Below are positions 22,645 to 31,500 of a DNA stretch of 45,440 nt, one piece after another. Position numbers and translations under genes: made by a program. The stretch is taken from NCBI GenBank assembly GCA_964388105.1, contig CAYLYQ010000013.1:1-45440 (forward strand), written 5' to 3'. The notes beneath the pieces are model-generated. The model saw only the letters and a program-made list of their open reading frames with translations. It searched no databases and was not told the DNA's origin. The stretch comes from ZC4RG35 sp964388105. GTDB lineage: Bacteria > Actinomycetota > Acidimicrobiia > Spongiisociales > ZC4RG35. Position 1 is the first letter of the stretch. Each line of letters begins with the position of its first letter.

Positions 22645-24048
22645 GTGATCACGGTCGTCGGCCTCGGACCCGGGGACCTCGACCGCCTGCCCGAGTCCAC
22701 GCGCGCCCTGCTCACCGATGACAGCGTGTCGGTCGTGGTCCGCACGCTGCAGCACCCGGCGGCAAAGCGGCTTGCCGAGCTGCGGAGCATCACTTCCTGT
22801 GACGACCTGTACGAAGGCGGCCACGACTTCGAGGACGTCTACGGCGCCATCGTCGACAGGGTGCTGGCCGCGGCGAGGGACGGCCACGTGGTCTATGCGG
22901 TCCCCGGCAGCCCCCTCGTGGGCGAATTCGCAGTGCGGAAGCTGGTCGAGGCCGCCCCCGACAGTGTCGTCTTGCCGGGCGAGTCGTTCGTCGATGCCGT
23001 CCTGTTCGCGGTCGGCTACGACCCGTTCGACCGCGGCCTGCAGATACTCAACGGGCACGAGCTCCCGGACCCTCTCGTCGTGGACAAGCCGACGATCATC
23101 GGTCACCTCGACCGCCCGGAGCTCCTCGCCGACGTGGCCACGGCGGTGGCCAGGGTCGTGCCCGAGGACACCGGGGCGATCGTGGTGGTCGACGCCGGGA
23201 TGAAGTCCCAAGAACTGGTCTCGAGCCCGCTGGACCGCCTGGATGCCGGGCTCGCCGGCCTGCGGACCAGTCTCTGGATCGACGCCCCTCCCGGAGGCCT
23301 GATCGGAGCTGTCCACACCATGAGGAGGCTTCGGGTCGAGTGTCCCTGGGACCGCGAGCAGACCCATCACAGCCTGGTCAAGAACCTCGTCGAGGAGGCG
23401 TACGAGCTGATCGAGGCCATCTCGGCCCTACCCGAAGGCGAAGTGGACTGGGTCGCCTACGCCGGGGTGGAAGACGAGCTCGGCGATCTCCTGCTCCAGG
23501 TCCTCTTCCACGAGGCCATCGCCCGGGAGCGGGGCGCGTTCGACATCGACGGCGCCGCGGAGGTGCTGCGCCAGAAGCTGGTCCGCCGGCACCCTCACGT
23601 GTTCGGTGATGCCGAGGCCGAGTCGGCCGCCGACGTCAAGCGCCGCTGGGACCAGATCAAGGAGGCCGAGCGCGGCGGGACGCCCGGCTCCGCACTGGCC
23701 GGGGTTCCCCGAGGCATGCCCGCGTTGCACCGCGCCCCGAAGGTGCAGAACAAGGCGGCCAAGGTCGGCTTCGACTGGCCATCGGCGGAAGGAGTCCTCG
23801 AGAAGCTCTCCGAGGAGGTGGCGGAGGTGCGCCAGGCTATGGAGGGAGCAGGCGACATCGAGGACGAGATCGGCGACGTCCTGTTCACGGTGGCGAATCT
23901 CGCCCGGCATCTCGGGGTCGACACCGAGCTCGCCCTCCAGCGTGCCGTCGACCGCTTCGAGACCCGGTTCCGGGCCATGGAATCAGAAGGGCCGCTGGAC
24001 GGTCTCGACCTCGACGAGATGAACCGCCGGTGGGAGCGCGCCAAGTAG
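22645..24048 (+). CDS. mazG: MazG nucleotide pyrophosphohydrolase fused to a tetrapyrrole-methylase-like domain (YabN type)
   Basis: The 467-residue protein has two parts. Residues 1 to about 220 resemble the tetrapyrrole (corrin/porphyrin) methylase fold: ITVVGLGPGDLDRLPESTRA at the start, then VVYAVPGSPLVGEFAVRKLV and LPGESFVDAVLFAVGYDPFD. Residues about 230-467 are MazG with two half-sites: ECPWDREQTHHSLVKNLVEE, then EDELGDLLLQVLFHEAIA, and later KLSEEVAEVRQAMEG with EDEIGDVLFTVANLARHLG. The E-E-x2-E and D-E-x-G-D metal motifs are intact. MazG hydrolyses NTPs, including damaged ones, to NMP and PPi. The methylase-like domain in YabN proteins has no settled role. GTG 22645 lies one base after the previous stop. 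Confidence 0.93.
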   Translation: MITVVGLGPGDLDRLPESTRALLTDDSVSVVVRTLQHPAAKRLAELRSITSCDDLYEGGHDFEDVYGAIVDRVLAAARDGHVVYAVPGSPLVGEFAVRKLVEAAPDSVVLPGESFVDAVLFAVGYDPFDRGLQILNGHELPDPLVVDKPTIIGHLDRPELLADVATAVARVVPEDTGAIVVVDAGMKSQELVSSPLDRLDAGLAGLRTSLWIDAPPGGLIGAVHTMRRLRVECPWDREQTHHSLVKNLVEEAYELIEAISALPEGEVDWVAYAGVEDELGDLLLQVLFHEAIARERGAFDIDGAAEVLRQKLVRRHPHVFGDAEAESAADVKRRWDQIKEAERGGTPGSALAGVPRGMPALHRAPKVQNKAAKVGFDWPSAEGVLEKLSEEVAEVRQAMEGAGDIEDEIGDVLFTVANLARHLGVDTELALQRAVDRFETRFRAMESEGPLDGLDLDEMNRRWERAK

Positions 24049-24077
24049 CGGTGCAAGGCAGACGCCTCCCCGACTGT

Positions 24078-24083
24078 TACCTT
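24078..24083 (+). promoter_or_regulatory. Possible -10 (TACCTT) for eno
   Basis: TACCTT lies 20 bases before ATG 24104, giving a short leader of roughly 10-15 bases with no clear ribosome site. It resembles the TANNNT elements elsewhere but the spacing is not leaderless. Confidence 0.3.
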
Positions 24084-24103
24084 GACCGAGCGGTCACAAC
24101 CAA

Positions 24104-25377
<1,274 letters not shown>

Positions 25378-25381
<4 letters not shown>

Positions 25382-25779
25382 AACGCCTGCGGCGGCCGTG
25401 GATCGCGGTGGGCACGCTGCTGGTCCTCCTGTTGGGGGTCGCGTTCCTGACCCAGGTCGTGCCGTACCGGCAGATCATCGACGCCAACTCCGACGTGTCG
25501 GATGCCCGGGCGAACCTCGCAGCGCTCCAGGAGGAGAACGCGCAGCTGGATGCGGACGCCAAGGCACTCGAGACCGAGGGGGAGATCGAGCGGCTGGCCC
25601 GCGAGAAGCTCGGTTATGTCCGTCCCGGCGAGGTGGCCTACGTCGTTCTCGACCCGCCCGCCTCGCAGGATGTCGAGGCCGAGCCCGAGTCCACGCCGGA
25701 GGCCGAGCCGCGTACCTGGGTGGAGAAGATCTGGGACTTCCTCACGGGCGCCGACGTCGGCGATGACGACTCCGGCTGA
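25378..25779 (+). CDS. ftsB: FtsB/DivIC-like septum formation initiator
   Basis: A 133-residue single-span membrane protein of the division complex. After a basic start (MKRLRRPWIA) comes one transmembrane helix (about 10-27, VGTLLVLLLGVAFLTQVV). An extracytoplasmic coiled coil follows (about 32-66, ANLAALQEENAQLDADAKAL), then the conserved FtsB block EIERLAREKLGYVRPGEVAY. The C-terminal 45 residues are acidic and Pro-rich and not conserved. FtsB/DivIC proteins form a trimer with FtsL and FtsQ/DivIB. The start TTG 25378 is fixed by the TTGA overlap with the eno stop and gives the expected N-terminus. The symbol follows usual naming; DivIC would be equally fair. Confidence 0.88.
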
Positions 25780-26281
25780 CCGCCAGGTCGTCGCGGTCCA
25801 GGTCGGACGGTCGCTCCGCGCCCAGGTCGAAGTCGTCTCGCGCTGTCACCTCGGCCTGCCTGTGGTGGTGAAGGTGCCGCCCGTGCTGGACGACGGCACG
25901 CCGTTCCCGACGCTCTACTGGCTCTCCTGTCCTCTGATGACGAAGCGGATCGGCCGGCTCGAGGCGTCGGGTGGGGTACGGCGCATGGACCAGAAGACGA
26001 TCGTCGACCCGGAGTTCGGCACCGCGCTCGATGAGGCCCACCGCACCTACCGCGAGACGAGAGACCTCCTCGTGCCCCCGGGCGCCGATCCCGTGCCAAC
26101 GGGTGGCGTGGGCGGCGCACGGGCGGGTGTGAAGTGCCTCCACGCCCACTACGCCCACACCCTGGCCGGCGGGGCCAACCCCGTCGGCGCTCTGGTCGCC
26201 GGCTGGGTCGAGCCGTTCGACTGCCCGGTGCCCTGCGTGGTCGACGGCGAGCCCAACCCGGAGTGGAAGCCCCTCCCGTGA
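25763..26281 (+). CDS. DUF501 family protein
   Basis: A 172-residue protein matching the DUF501 family as I know it from actinobacteria, where it lies between ftsB-like and ppx genes as here. Conserved features: SRCHLGLPVVVKVPPVLDDG near residue 29, PFPTLYWLSCPLM, a central helix after MDQKTI and the Cys/His-rich block GVKCLHAHYAHTLAGGANPV (about 117-136). The C-terminus contains DCPVPC. The Cys and His pattern suggests metal binding, which is inference; no reaction is known to me. ATG 25763 overlaps the end of the ftsB-like gene by 17 bases and its own stop overlaps ppx as GTGA, so all are likely made together. Confidence 0.88.
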   Translation: MTTPADRQVVAVQVGRSLRAQVEVVSRCHLGLPVVVKVPPVLDDGTPFPTLYWLSCPLMTKRIGRLEASGGVRRMDQKTIVDPEFGTALDEAHRTYRETRDLLVPPGADPVPTGGVGGARAGVKCLHAHYAHTLAGGANPVGALVAGWVEPFDCPVPCVVDGEPNPEWKPLP

Positions 26282-27150
26282 AGGTCGCATCCGTCGACAT
26301 AGGGACCAACTCGATGCGTTTGCTGATCACCGACGGGATCAGCGAGGACGGGCGGTGGGAGAAGGTCACCGGTCTGGGCAGAGGCGTCGATCGCACGGGC
26401 CGCCTGGCAGACGACGCCATCGAACGGACCCTCGAGGCGCTCTCTGACTACGGAGCCTTCATCCGGGCAGCAGGGGTCGACTCAATCCGTGCCATCGCGA
26501 CCTCGGCGTCCCGGGACGCCTCCAACCGCGAGGAGTTCTTCGACCGAGCCGAGAAGGCGCTCGGCGTGCGCCCCGCCCTGATCAGCGGGGAGCAGGAGGC
26601 TCGTTACGCATTCGCCGGGGCGACCGGCTGGTACGAGGGGCCGGGGCCGGTCGTGGTCTCCGACATCGGCGGCGGGAGCACCGAGTTCGTCACGGAGGAC
26701 GGTGGCGTATCGGTGAACATCGGGTCGGTCCGGCTCACCGAGCGACTGTTGGGTGACCGACCGGCGCGCCCGGCGCAGGTGGCTGCAGCCAGGGACCACG
26801 TCCGTGATCTCTTCTCGGAGGTGGCGGTCGGCGAGGTGGGCGCCCTCATCGGAGTCGCGGGAACCTGGACCGAGATTCCCTCCATCGCACGGGGCATGCC
26901 TGCCCCTACCGACCCTCACGGGATGACCGTGACTCGGGAAGACATCTCCGGTTCGGTGGAGCTCCTTGCCGGACTGACGGTGGAGGAGAGCGCAAGACTC
27001 GGCACCTTCAACCCCGAGCGGGCGCCCGTCATCTTCGGTGGGGTGATCGTGGCCGAGATGGTGATGGAGAGTGTGGGAGCCCGGGAGGCCGTCGTCTCGG
27101 TCCGCGACACTCTCGATGGCGTCGCAAGCGAGCTGCTTGGCTTAGCCTGA
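26278..27150 (+). CDS. ppx: Exopolyphosphatase/GppA-family phosphatase (short form)
   Basis: A 290-residue ASKHA-fold enzyme expected to hydrolyse inorganic polyphosphate or pppGpp. Motifs: VASVDIGTNSMRLLI at the N-terminus (phosphate 1), SIRAIATSASRDASNREEF, LISGEQEARYAFAGATG with its catalytic Glu and VVVSDIGGGSTEFV (phosphate 2, near 130). A second half includes LIGVAGTWTEIPSIARGM. It lacks the long C-terminal HD-like domains of E. coli Ppx, as do the short mycobacterial Ppx proteins. GTG 26278 overlaps the DUF501 stop. The 3' end holds a candidate promoter for the tRNA gene that follows. The Ppx versus GppA choice is not settled by sequence. Confidence 0.9.
   Translation: MKVASVDIGTNSMRLLITDGISEDGRWEKVTGLGRGVDRTGRLADDAIERTLEALSDYGAFIRAAGVDSIRAIATSASRDASNREEFFDRAEKALGVRPALISGEQEARYAFAGATGWYEGPGPVVVSDIGGGSTEFVTEDGGVSVNIGSVRLTERLLGDRPARPAQVAAARDHVRDLFSEVAVGEVGALIGVAGTWTEIPSIARGMPAPTDPHGMTVTREDISGSVELLAGLTVEESARLGTFNPERAPVIFGGVIVAEMVMESVGAREAVVSVRDTLDGVASELLGLA
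27143..27148 (+). promoter_or_regulatory. Possible -10 (TAGCCT) for tRNA-Leu
   Basis: TAGCCT overlaps the ppx stop codon and ends ten bases before the mature 5' end of the tRNA. No clear -35 is seen. Confidence 0.35.
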
Positions 27151-27158
27151 TCCTTCCA

Positions 27159-27248
27159 GCCCGGGTGGCGGAATCGGTAGACGCGAGGGGCTTAAACCCC
27201 CTTGAGCCACATCGGCTCGTGTGGGTTCGAGACCCACCCCGGGCACCA
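27159..27248 (+). tRNA. tRNA-Leu (anticodon UAA)
   Basis: A type II tRNA of 90 bases with the CCA end encoded. The acceptor stem is GCCCGGG (27159-27165) with CCCGGGC (27238-27244), discriminator A, then CCA. The anticodon stem AGGGG/CCCCT encloses loop CTTAAAC, anticodon TAA at 27193-27195, which reads UUA. The long variable arm GAGCC/GGCTC is diagnostic of Leu, Ser or bacterial Tyr. The T arm GTGGG-TTCGAGA-CCCAC is standard. The UUA codon must be rare in this GC-rich genome. Confidence 0.97.
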
Positions 27249-27462
27249 GCTCATCGGAGATATTTCTCGCGCTCGCGTCAAGAACCGGCCGGCAAATGCC
27301 GAAGAGGACGTGGGACCCGGACCAGGTGGGTGGGGGAGGGGAGAGGAACCAGGCCCGGGCCCCACGACGTCGTCACGGTCAGCCCTGGACCCCTCCTCTC
27401 GACACACCGACGTGTCCATGCTTCAACCCGCCCGGCGAGTGTAGCGATGGGGTGGGCGGCGA

Positions 27463-27478
27463 CCCGGTTAGAACCGGG
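27463..27478 (+). terminator. Hairpin in the tRNA-to-synthetase intergenic region
   Basis: CCCGGT, loop TAGA, then ACCGGG, followed by CCTTTCC. It may end transcription from the tRNA-Leu gene about 215 bases upstream. Apart from this hairpin and the -10 that follows, the 250 bases after the tRNA show nothing I can identify. Confidence 0.45.
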
Positions 27479-27487
27479 CCTTTCCAC

Positions 27488-27493
27488 TAGGTT
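27488..27493 (+). promoter_or_regulatory. -10 hexamer TAGGTT of a leaderless promoter for the GNAT/acyl-CoA synthetase gene
   Basis: TAGGTT, six bases, then ATG 27500. It lies directly after the hairpin at 27463-27478. Confidence 0.55.
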
Positions 27494-27499
27494 GCGGAC

Positions 27500-30232
27500 A
27501 TGGCGGCATATCCCTCCGAATACGAACTGGACGTCGTCCTCAGGGACGGCGGCGTGGTGCACGTGCGGCCGATGAGGCCCGACGACGCGGCGGAGGCGCG
27601 AACCTTCTTCGAGAGACTCGGGCCGGAGTCGCGATACTTCAGGTTCTTCGCCGTCAAGCTGGACCTCACCGAGGAGGAAGTCCGCCACTTCGCCGACATC
27701 GACTACGACGAGCGCATGTCACTCGTGGCTGTCGACGGTGGGCAGATCGTCGGTGTCGGCCGGTATGACCGGGAGAGCCCGGGCGCTGAGATCGCCGAGG
27801 TCGCCTTCGCGGTGATCGACTCACATCAGGGCCGCGGGATCGGGACACGCCTCCTCGAGCTCCTCACCGACCACGCACGCTCGCACGGGGTGAACCAGTT
27901 CCGCGCCTACGTGTTGGGCGAGAACCGGCAGATGATGCGGGTGTTCCGCAACTCGGGCTACGAGTTGACCCGAACGATCGATCAGGGCGTGTTCACGGTC
28001 GACTTCCCGGTACAGGTCACTTCGGGGTCAGCCGACGCCGAAGCGGTTCACGAACGGAGGGCCGTCGCCGCCTCCCTGCTCCCGTTCTTCTTCCCCAAGT
28101 CCATCGCGGTGATCGGCGCCTCCACGGATCCGACTTCCATCGGCGGGCGGCTGTTCAAGAATCTGATGGACGAAGGCTTCACCGGCCCCATCTACCCGGT
28201 GAACCCGGGGGCGAAGGTGGTCCGCTCGGTGAAGGCGTACCCCACCGTCCTCGACGTCCCCGACGAGGTCGACATGGCCTACATCGTGGTCCCGCAGCGG
28301 TTTGTCCAGGAGGTCGTCGCGCAGTGTGGGGAGAAGGGCGTGCGGGGCGTGGTGATCATCTCGGCGGGATTCGCCGAGGTGGGGCCGGAGGGGGCTGCCC
28401 GTGAGGCGGAGCTCCTGCGGCTGGTGAGGTCCATGGGGATGCGGATGATCGGCCCCAACTGCATGGGCCTGCTCAACACGGCCGAGTCGGTGCGGGTCAA
28501 CGGCACCTTCGCCCCGGTTTACCCGCCGGCGGGCAACGTGGCGATGTCCAGCCAGTCGGGCGCCCTCGGTATCGCCATCCTCGACTACGCCACCGAGCAC
28601 TCGATCGGCATCAGCCAGTTCGTGTCGGTGGGGAACAAAGCCGACGTCTCCGCCAACGACCTCCTGCTGGCTTGGGAGGAAGACCCCGCGACCGACGTCA
28701 TCACCTTGTATGTCGAGTCCTTCGGCAACCCGCGCAAGTTCTCCCGCATCGCGCGGCGCATCGGACGGCGGAAGCCGATCATCGCGGTCAAGTCCGGCCG
28801 GACCCAGGCGGGCAGCAGGGCCGCTTCGTCGCACACCGGGGCACTGGCGTCCTCCGACGTGGCCGTCAACACGCTCTTCCGCCAGGCGGGCGTGATCCGG
28901 GTGGACACCCTGGAAGAGCTCTTCGACACGGCCACCATCCTCGCCAACCAGCCCGTGCCGAAGGGCCCGCGGGTCGGGATCGTCACCAACGCCGGGGGGC
29001 CAGGCATCCTCGCCGCGGACGCGCTGGAAGCCAACGGGATGGTCATCGCAGAGCTCTCCAAGGGACTGCGTGACCGCATCGGGGCGGCTTTGCCCGAGGA
29101 GGCTTCGACCGCCAATCCCGTCGACATGATCGCCTCGGGCGGACCCGACCACTATCAGCACGTCGTCTCTGAGCTGCTGGCCTCCGGCGAGGTGGACGCC
29201 GTCATGGTCATCTACGTCCCGACGACGCCGGAGGGGGCAGAGCAGATAGCCGCCGCCGTCCGCCGCTGTCAGGACGACTACGACGGCGACGTGACCTTGA
29301 TCTCGGTGTTCATGCATTACGCCCGCACCGAGGAACTGCTCACCGGCGGTGAAGGCGAACGTTCCATTCCGAGCTACTCGTTCCCCGAATCGGCCGCCCT
29401 TGCCCTCACACGCGCGGCCAATTACGGCCAGTGGCGCGAGCGCGATCCAGGCATCGAAGCGCGTCTCGAGCCCGAGTCCGCCGAAGCCATGCGAACGGTG
29501 ATCGAACGCGCCCTGGAGCGCCTGGGCCCAACGGGCGGCTGGCTCGAGTCGAGCGAGGTGGAGGCGCTTTTGGAGGCTGCCGGCCTCAGATTCCCCCGGA
29601 GCATCGTGGTCCCCACCGCAGATGCAGCCGGCCGCGCCGCGGAGAAGCTTGGGGGGCCCGTAGTGGTCAAGGTGATCTCGCCGTCCGCATTGCACAAGTC
29701 GGACGTCGGGGGCGTGATCCTCGGTGTCGAAGGAGCCGCACAGACCGCCGAGGCGTTCCAATCGGTCACTTCCGCCGTCCCCGACCCGAAGGGCGCGCTC
29801 ATCCAGGAGTTCGTGGCAGGCGGCCACGAGGTCTTGATCGGCATGACCCAGGACCCCAACTTCGGGCCGCTGGTCGCCTTCGGCCTCGGCGGCGTGTATG
29901 TGGAGCTCCTCAAGGATGTCGCGTTCCGGATCCATCCCCTGACCGACGTCGACGCGGCCGAAATGATCCGGGAGACCAAGGGTCACCGGCTGCTGGAGGG
30001 TTACCGCAACCAACCGCTCGGAGACGTGGCCGCACTCGAGGACGCCCTGCTCCGGGTCTCCGGGATGATCGCTGCCGTCCCGGAGCTCGCCGAAATGGAC
30101 CTGAACCCCGTCAAGGTGCTGGAGCCGGGCGCCGGCCTGGTGGTCGTGGACGCTCGGATGCGGATCGAACCGGTGTCCAGCTCCGGGGTGCGCGACCTGC
30201 CCGCGGTGGCCTCCCGCATCCCCGGCTCCTAA
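27500..30232 (+). CDS. GNAT acetyltransferase fused to NDP-forming acyl-CoA synthetase (protein acetyltransferase Pat family)
   Basis: A 910-residue fusion. The GNAT domain is N-terminal (about 18-175): VHVRPMRPDDAAEARTFFER and the acetyl-CoA loop HQGRGIGTRLLELLTDHA. Next come a CoA-binding domain (about 195-320, FFPKSIAVIGASTDPTSIGG, IGPNCMGLLN), succinyl-CoA-ligase-like domains (about 340-650, GNVAMSSQSGALGIAILDYA) and a C-terminal ATP-grasp (about 690-900, PVVVKVISPSALHKSDVGGV). His445 in SSHTGALASS sits where active ADP-forming synthetases have their phospho-His. E. coli PatZ has the GNAT at the C-terminus and lacks this His; the N-terminal order matches the Streptomyces-type Pat. It may acetylate proteins such as acetyl-CoA synthetase, or still make acyl-CoA. 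Its stop TAA is also part of the next -10. Confidence 0.9.
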   Translation: MAAYPSEYELDVVLRDGGVVHVRPMRPDDAAEARTFFERLGPESRYFRFFAVKLDLTEEEVRHFADIDYDERMSLVAVDGGQIVGVGRYDRESPGAEIAEVAFAVIDSHQGRGIGTRLLELLTDHARSHGVNQFRAYVLGENRQMMRVFRNSGYELTRTIDQGVFTVDFPVQVTSGSADAEAVHERRAVAASLLPFFFPKSIAVIGASTDPTSIGGRLFKNLMDEGFTGPIYPVNPGAKVVRSVKAYPTVLDVPDEVDMAYIVVPQRFVQEVVAQCGEKGVRGVVIISAGFAEVGPEGAAREAELLRLVRSMGMRMIGPNCMGLLNTAESVRVNGTFAPVYPPAGNVAMSSQSGALGIAILDYATEHSIGISQFVSVGNKADVSANDLLLAWEEDPATDVITLYVESFGNPRKFSRIARRIGRRKPIIAVKSGRTQAGSRAASSHTGALASSDVAVNTLFRQAGVIRVDTLEELFDTATILANQPVPKGPRVGIVTNAGGPGILAADALEANGMVIAELSKGLRDRIGAALPEEASTANPVDMIASGGPDHYQHVVSELLASGEVDAVMVIYVPTTPEGAEQIAAAVRRCQDDYDGDVTLISVFMHYARTEELLTGGEGERSIPSYSFPESAALALTRAANYGQWRERDPGIEARLEPESAEAMRTVIERALERLGPTGGWLESSEVEALLEAAGLRFPRSIVVPTADAAGRAAEKLGGPVVVKVISPSALHKSDVGGVILGVEGAAQTAEAFQSVTSAVPDPKGALIQEFVAGGHEVLIGMTQDPNFGPLVAFGLGGVYVELLKDVAFRIHPLTDVDAAEMIRETKGHRLLEGYRNQPLGDVAALEDALLRVSGMIAAVPELAEMDLNPVKVLEPGAGLVVVDARMRIEPVSSSGVRDLPAVASRIPGS

Positions 30233-30235
30233 CGT
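30230..30235 (+). promoter_or_regulatory. -10 hexamer TAACGT of a leaderless promoter for the enoyl-CoA hydratase gene
   Basis: TAACGT is followed by seven bases and ATG 30243. Its first three bases are the stop codon of the previous gene. Confidence 0.5.
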
Positions 30236-30242
30236 CACCGTC

Positions 30243-31007
30243 ATGGAATTCGTGTCTGTCGAGACCAAGGGGGCCGTGGCGCTGGTGCGTCTCGACCGGC
30301 CTCCGGTCAACGCCCTCTCCGCACAGGTCGCCGCGGAGCTCCTCGAAGCGTTCACTTCCTGCGCCGACCCTTCGATCCGCGCAGTCGTGGTCACCGGCCA
30401 TCCCCACTTCGCGGCCGGTGCCGACATCAAGGCGTTCAAGGACACCCTCGACTCCGGCGCCAAGGAGCGAAGCGCCAACCTCCTGGTCGATGCAATCGCC
30501 GCGCTGGAAGGGCTGGACAAGCCCACCATCGCGGCCGTCCACGGGTTCGCCCTCGGCGGCGGTTGCGAGCTCTCCATGGGGGCCGACTTCCGTTACGTCG
30601 CCGACGACGCCCGGATCGGCCAGCCGGAGATCCTCCTCGGGATCATCCCGGGTGCCGGAGGCACCCAGCGCCTGCAACGCCTCGTCGGGTTCCAGAAGGC
30701 CAAGGAGCTGGTGTACACGGGGCGCCACATCGACGCCGCCGAGGCCCTGGCCATCGGCTACGCCGACAAGGTCGCCCCGTCCGCCGAGGTGCTCGATCTG
30801 GCCATGGCCGACGCCGCAGAGTGGGCGACCAAGGCCACCGTGGCCATCGCCGCGGCGAAGAAATCGCTTGCCGCGGGTCGTCTCCCCTTCGAAGAGGGGA
30901 TGGCCGTGGAGGCCGCGGAGTTCCAGCGCGCCTTCGGGAGCGAAGATGCCCGAGAGGGGATCGACGCCTTCGTGGCCAAGCGGAGCGCCGACTTCGAGGG
31001 CAAGTAG
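30243..31007 (+). CDS. Enoyl-CoA hydratase/isomerase (crotonase family)
   Basis: A 254-residue crotonase expected to hydrate trans-2-enoyl-CoA in fatty-acid or branched-chain degradation. Motifs: VALVRLDRPPVNALSAQV at the start, the oxyanion-hole segment FAAGADIKAF (about 56-65), KPTIAAVHGFALGGGCELSM with Glu109, and IGQPEILLGIIPGAGGTQRL with Glu129. Both catalytic Glu of true hydratases are present, which favours hydratase over isomerase. A C-terminal helix ends FVAKRSADFEGK. It follows the GNAT/acyl-CoA synthetase gene, so a shared role in acyl-CoA metabolism is possible. TAACGT upstream suggests its own transcript. Confidence 0.92.
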   Translation: MEFVSVETKGAVALVRLDRPPVNALSAQVAAELLEAFTSCADPSIRAVVVTGHPHFAAGADIKAFKDTLDSGAKERSANLLVDAIAALEGLDKPTIAAVHGFALGGGCELSMGADFRYVADDARIGQPEILLGIIPGAGGTQRLQRLVGFQKAKELVYTGRHIDAAEALAIGYADKVAPSAEVLDLAMADAAEWATKATVAIAAAKKSLAAGRLPFEEGMAVEAAEFQRAFGSEDAREGIDAFVAKRSADFEGK

Positions 31008-31024
31008 CGGCGGGTCGTGACACC

Positions 31025-31471
31025 ATGAGCGGAGCGAACCTGTCCGTCGTGGTGTCGACCACCGTCGCCCGCCCGCCTTCGGAAGTCTGGGAGTATCTGG
31101 CCGACCTGCAGGCCCATCCAAAATGGATGTCCGACATCGCTCGCCTCGACTTCGACGGTGAGCAGCGGCGCGGCCCCGGGACCCGCATGGTGGTCGAGAC
31201 CCGGGTCGGCCCGTTCCGCACCGACGACATCATGGAGGTCGTCGACTGGGACGAGGGGGAGTCCATCACGGTCGTCCACCGTGGTGCCGTGACCGGCGAA
31301 GGGCGGCTCAGTGTGGAGCCGGACGGAACCGGCAGCCGGGTCACCTGGGCCGAGAAGCTTCGCTTCCCATGGTGGCTGGCAGGGCCGATCGGGGAGTTCG
31401 TCGCGCGCCCCATCCTGCGACGGGTGTGGCGGCGGAACCTGGCGCGGCTCTCCAAGCTCATCGTCGCCTGA
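31025..31471 (+). CDS. SRPBCC (polyketide cyclase/dehydrase-like) family protein
   Basis: A 148-residue START/Bet v1-like protein with a hydrophobic ligand pocket. It has ANLSVVVSTTVARPPSEVWE, then YLADLQAHPKWMSDIARLDF, then RGPGTRMVVETRVGPFRTDD, IMEVVDWDEGESITVVHRG and a long C-terminal helix (PILRRVWRRNLARLSKLIVA). This is the usual strand-helix-strand layout with the P-x-x-V-W and W-M-x-D-I motifs of the SRPBCC family. No catalytic residues can be assigned; members bind lipids, polyketides or serve as cyclases. ATG 31025 lies 17 bases after the crotonase stop without a strong ribosome site, so it is probably in the same transcript. Confidence 0.85.
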   Translation: MSGANLSVVVSTTVARPPSEVWEYLADLQAHPKWMSDIARLDFDGEQRRGPGTRMVVETRVGPFRTDDIMEVVDWDEGESITVVHRGAVTGEGRLSVEPDGTGSRVTWAEKLRFPWWLAGPIGEFVARPILRRVWRRNLARLSKLIVA

Positions 31472-31500
31472 ATCCCCGCCCCTGCGACAATGGGGGCTGC

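Noticed and set aside
27249..27462. Possible small gene or second tRNA after tRNA-Leu
   Set aside because: Short frames there have no ribosome site or recognisable motifs, and no second cloverleaf can be drawn.
28028..30577. 849-residue minus-strand open frame over the GNAT/acyl-CoA synthetase gene
   Set aside because: Low-complexity His/Asp/Gly/Arg translation without motifs; the sense frame is a known multi-domain protein.
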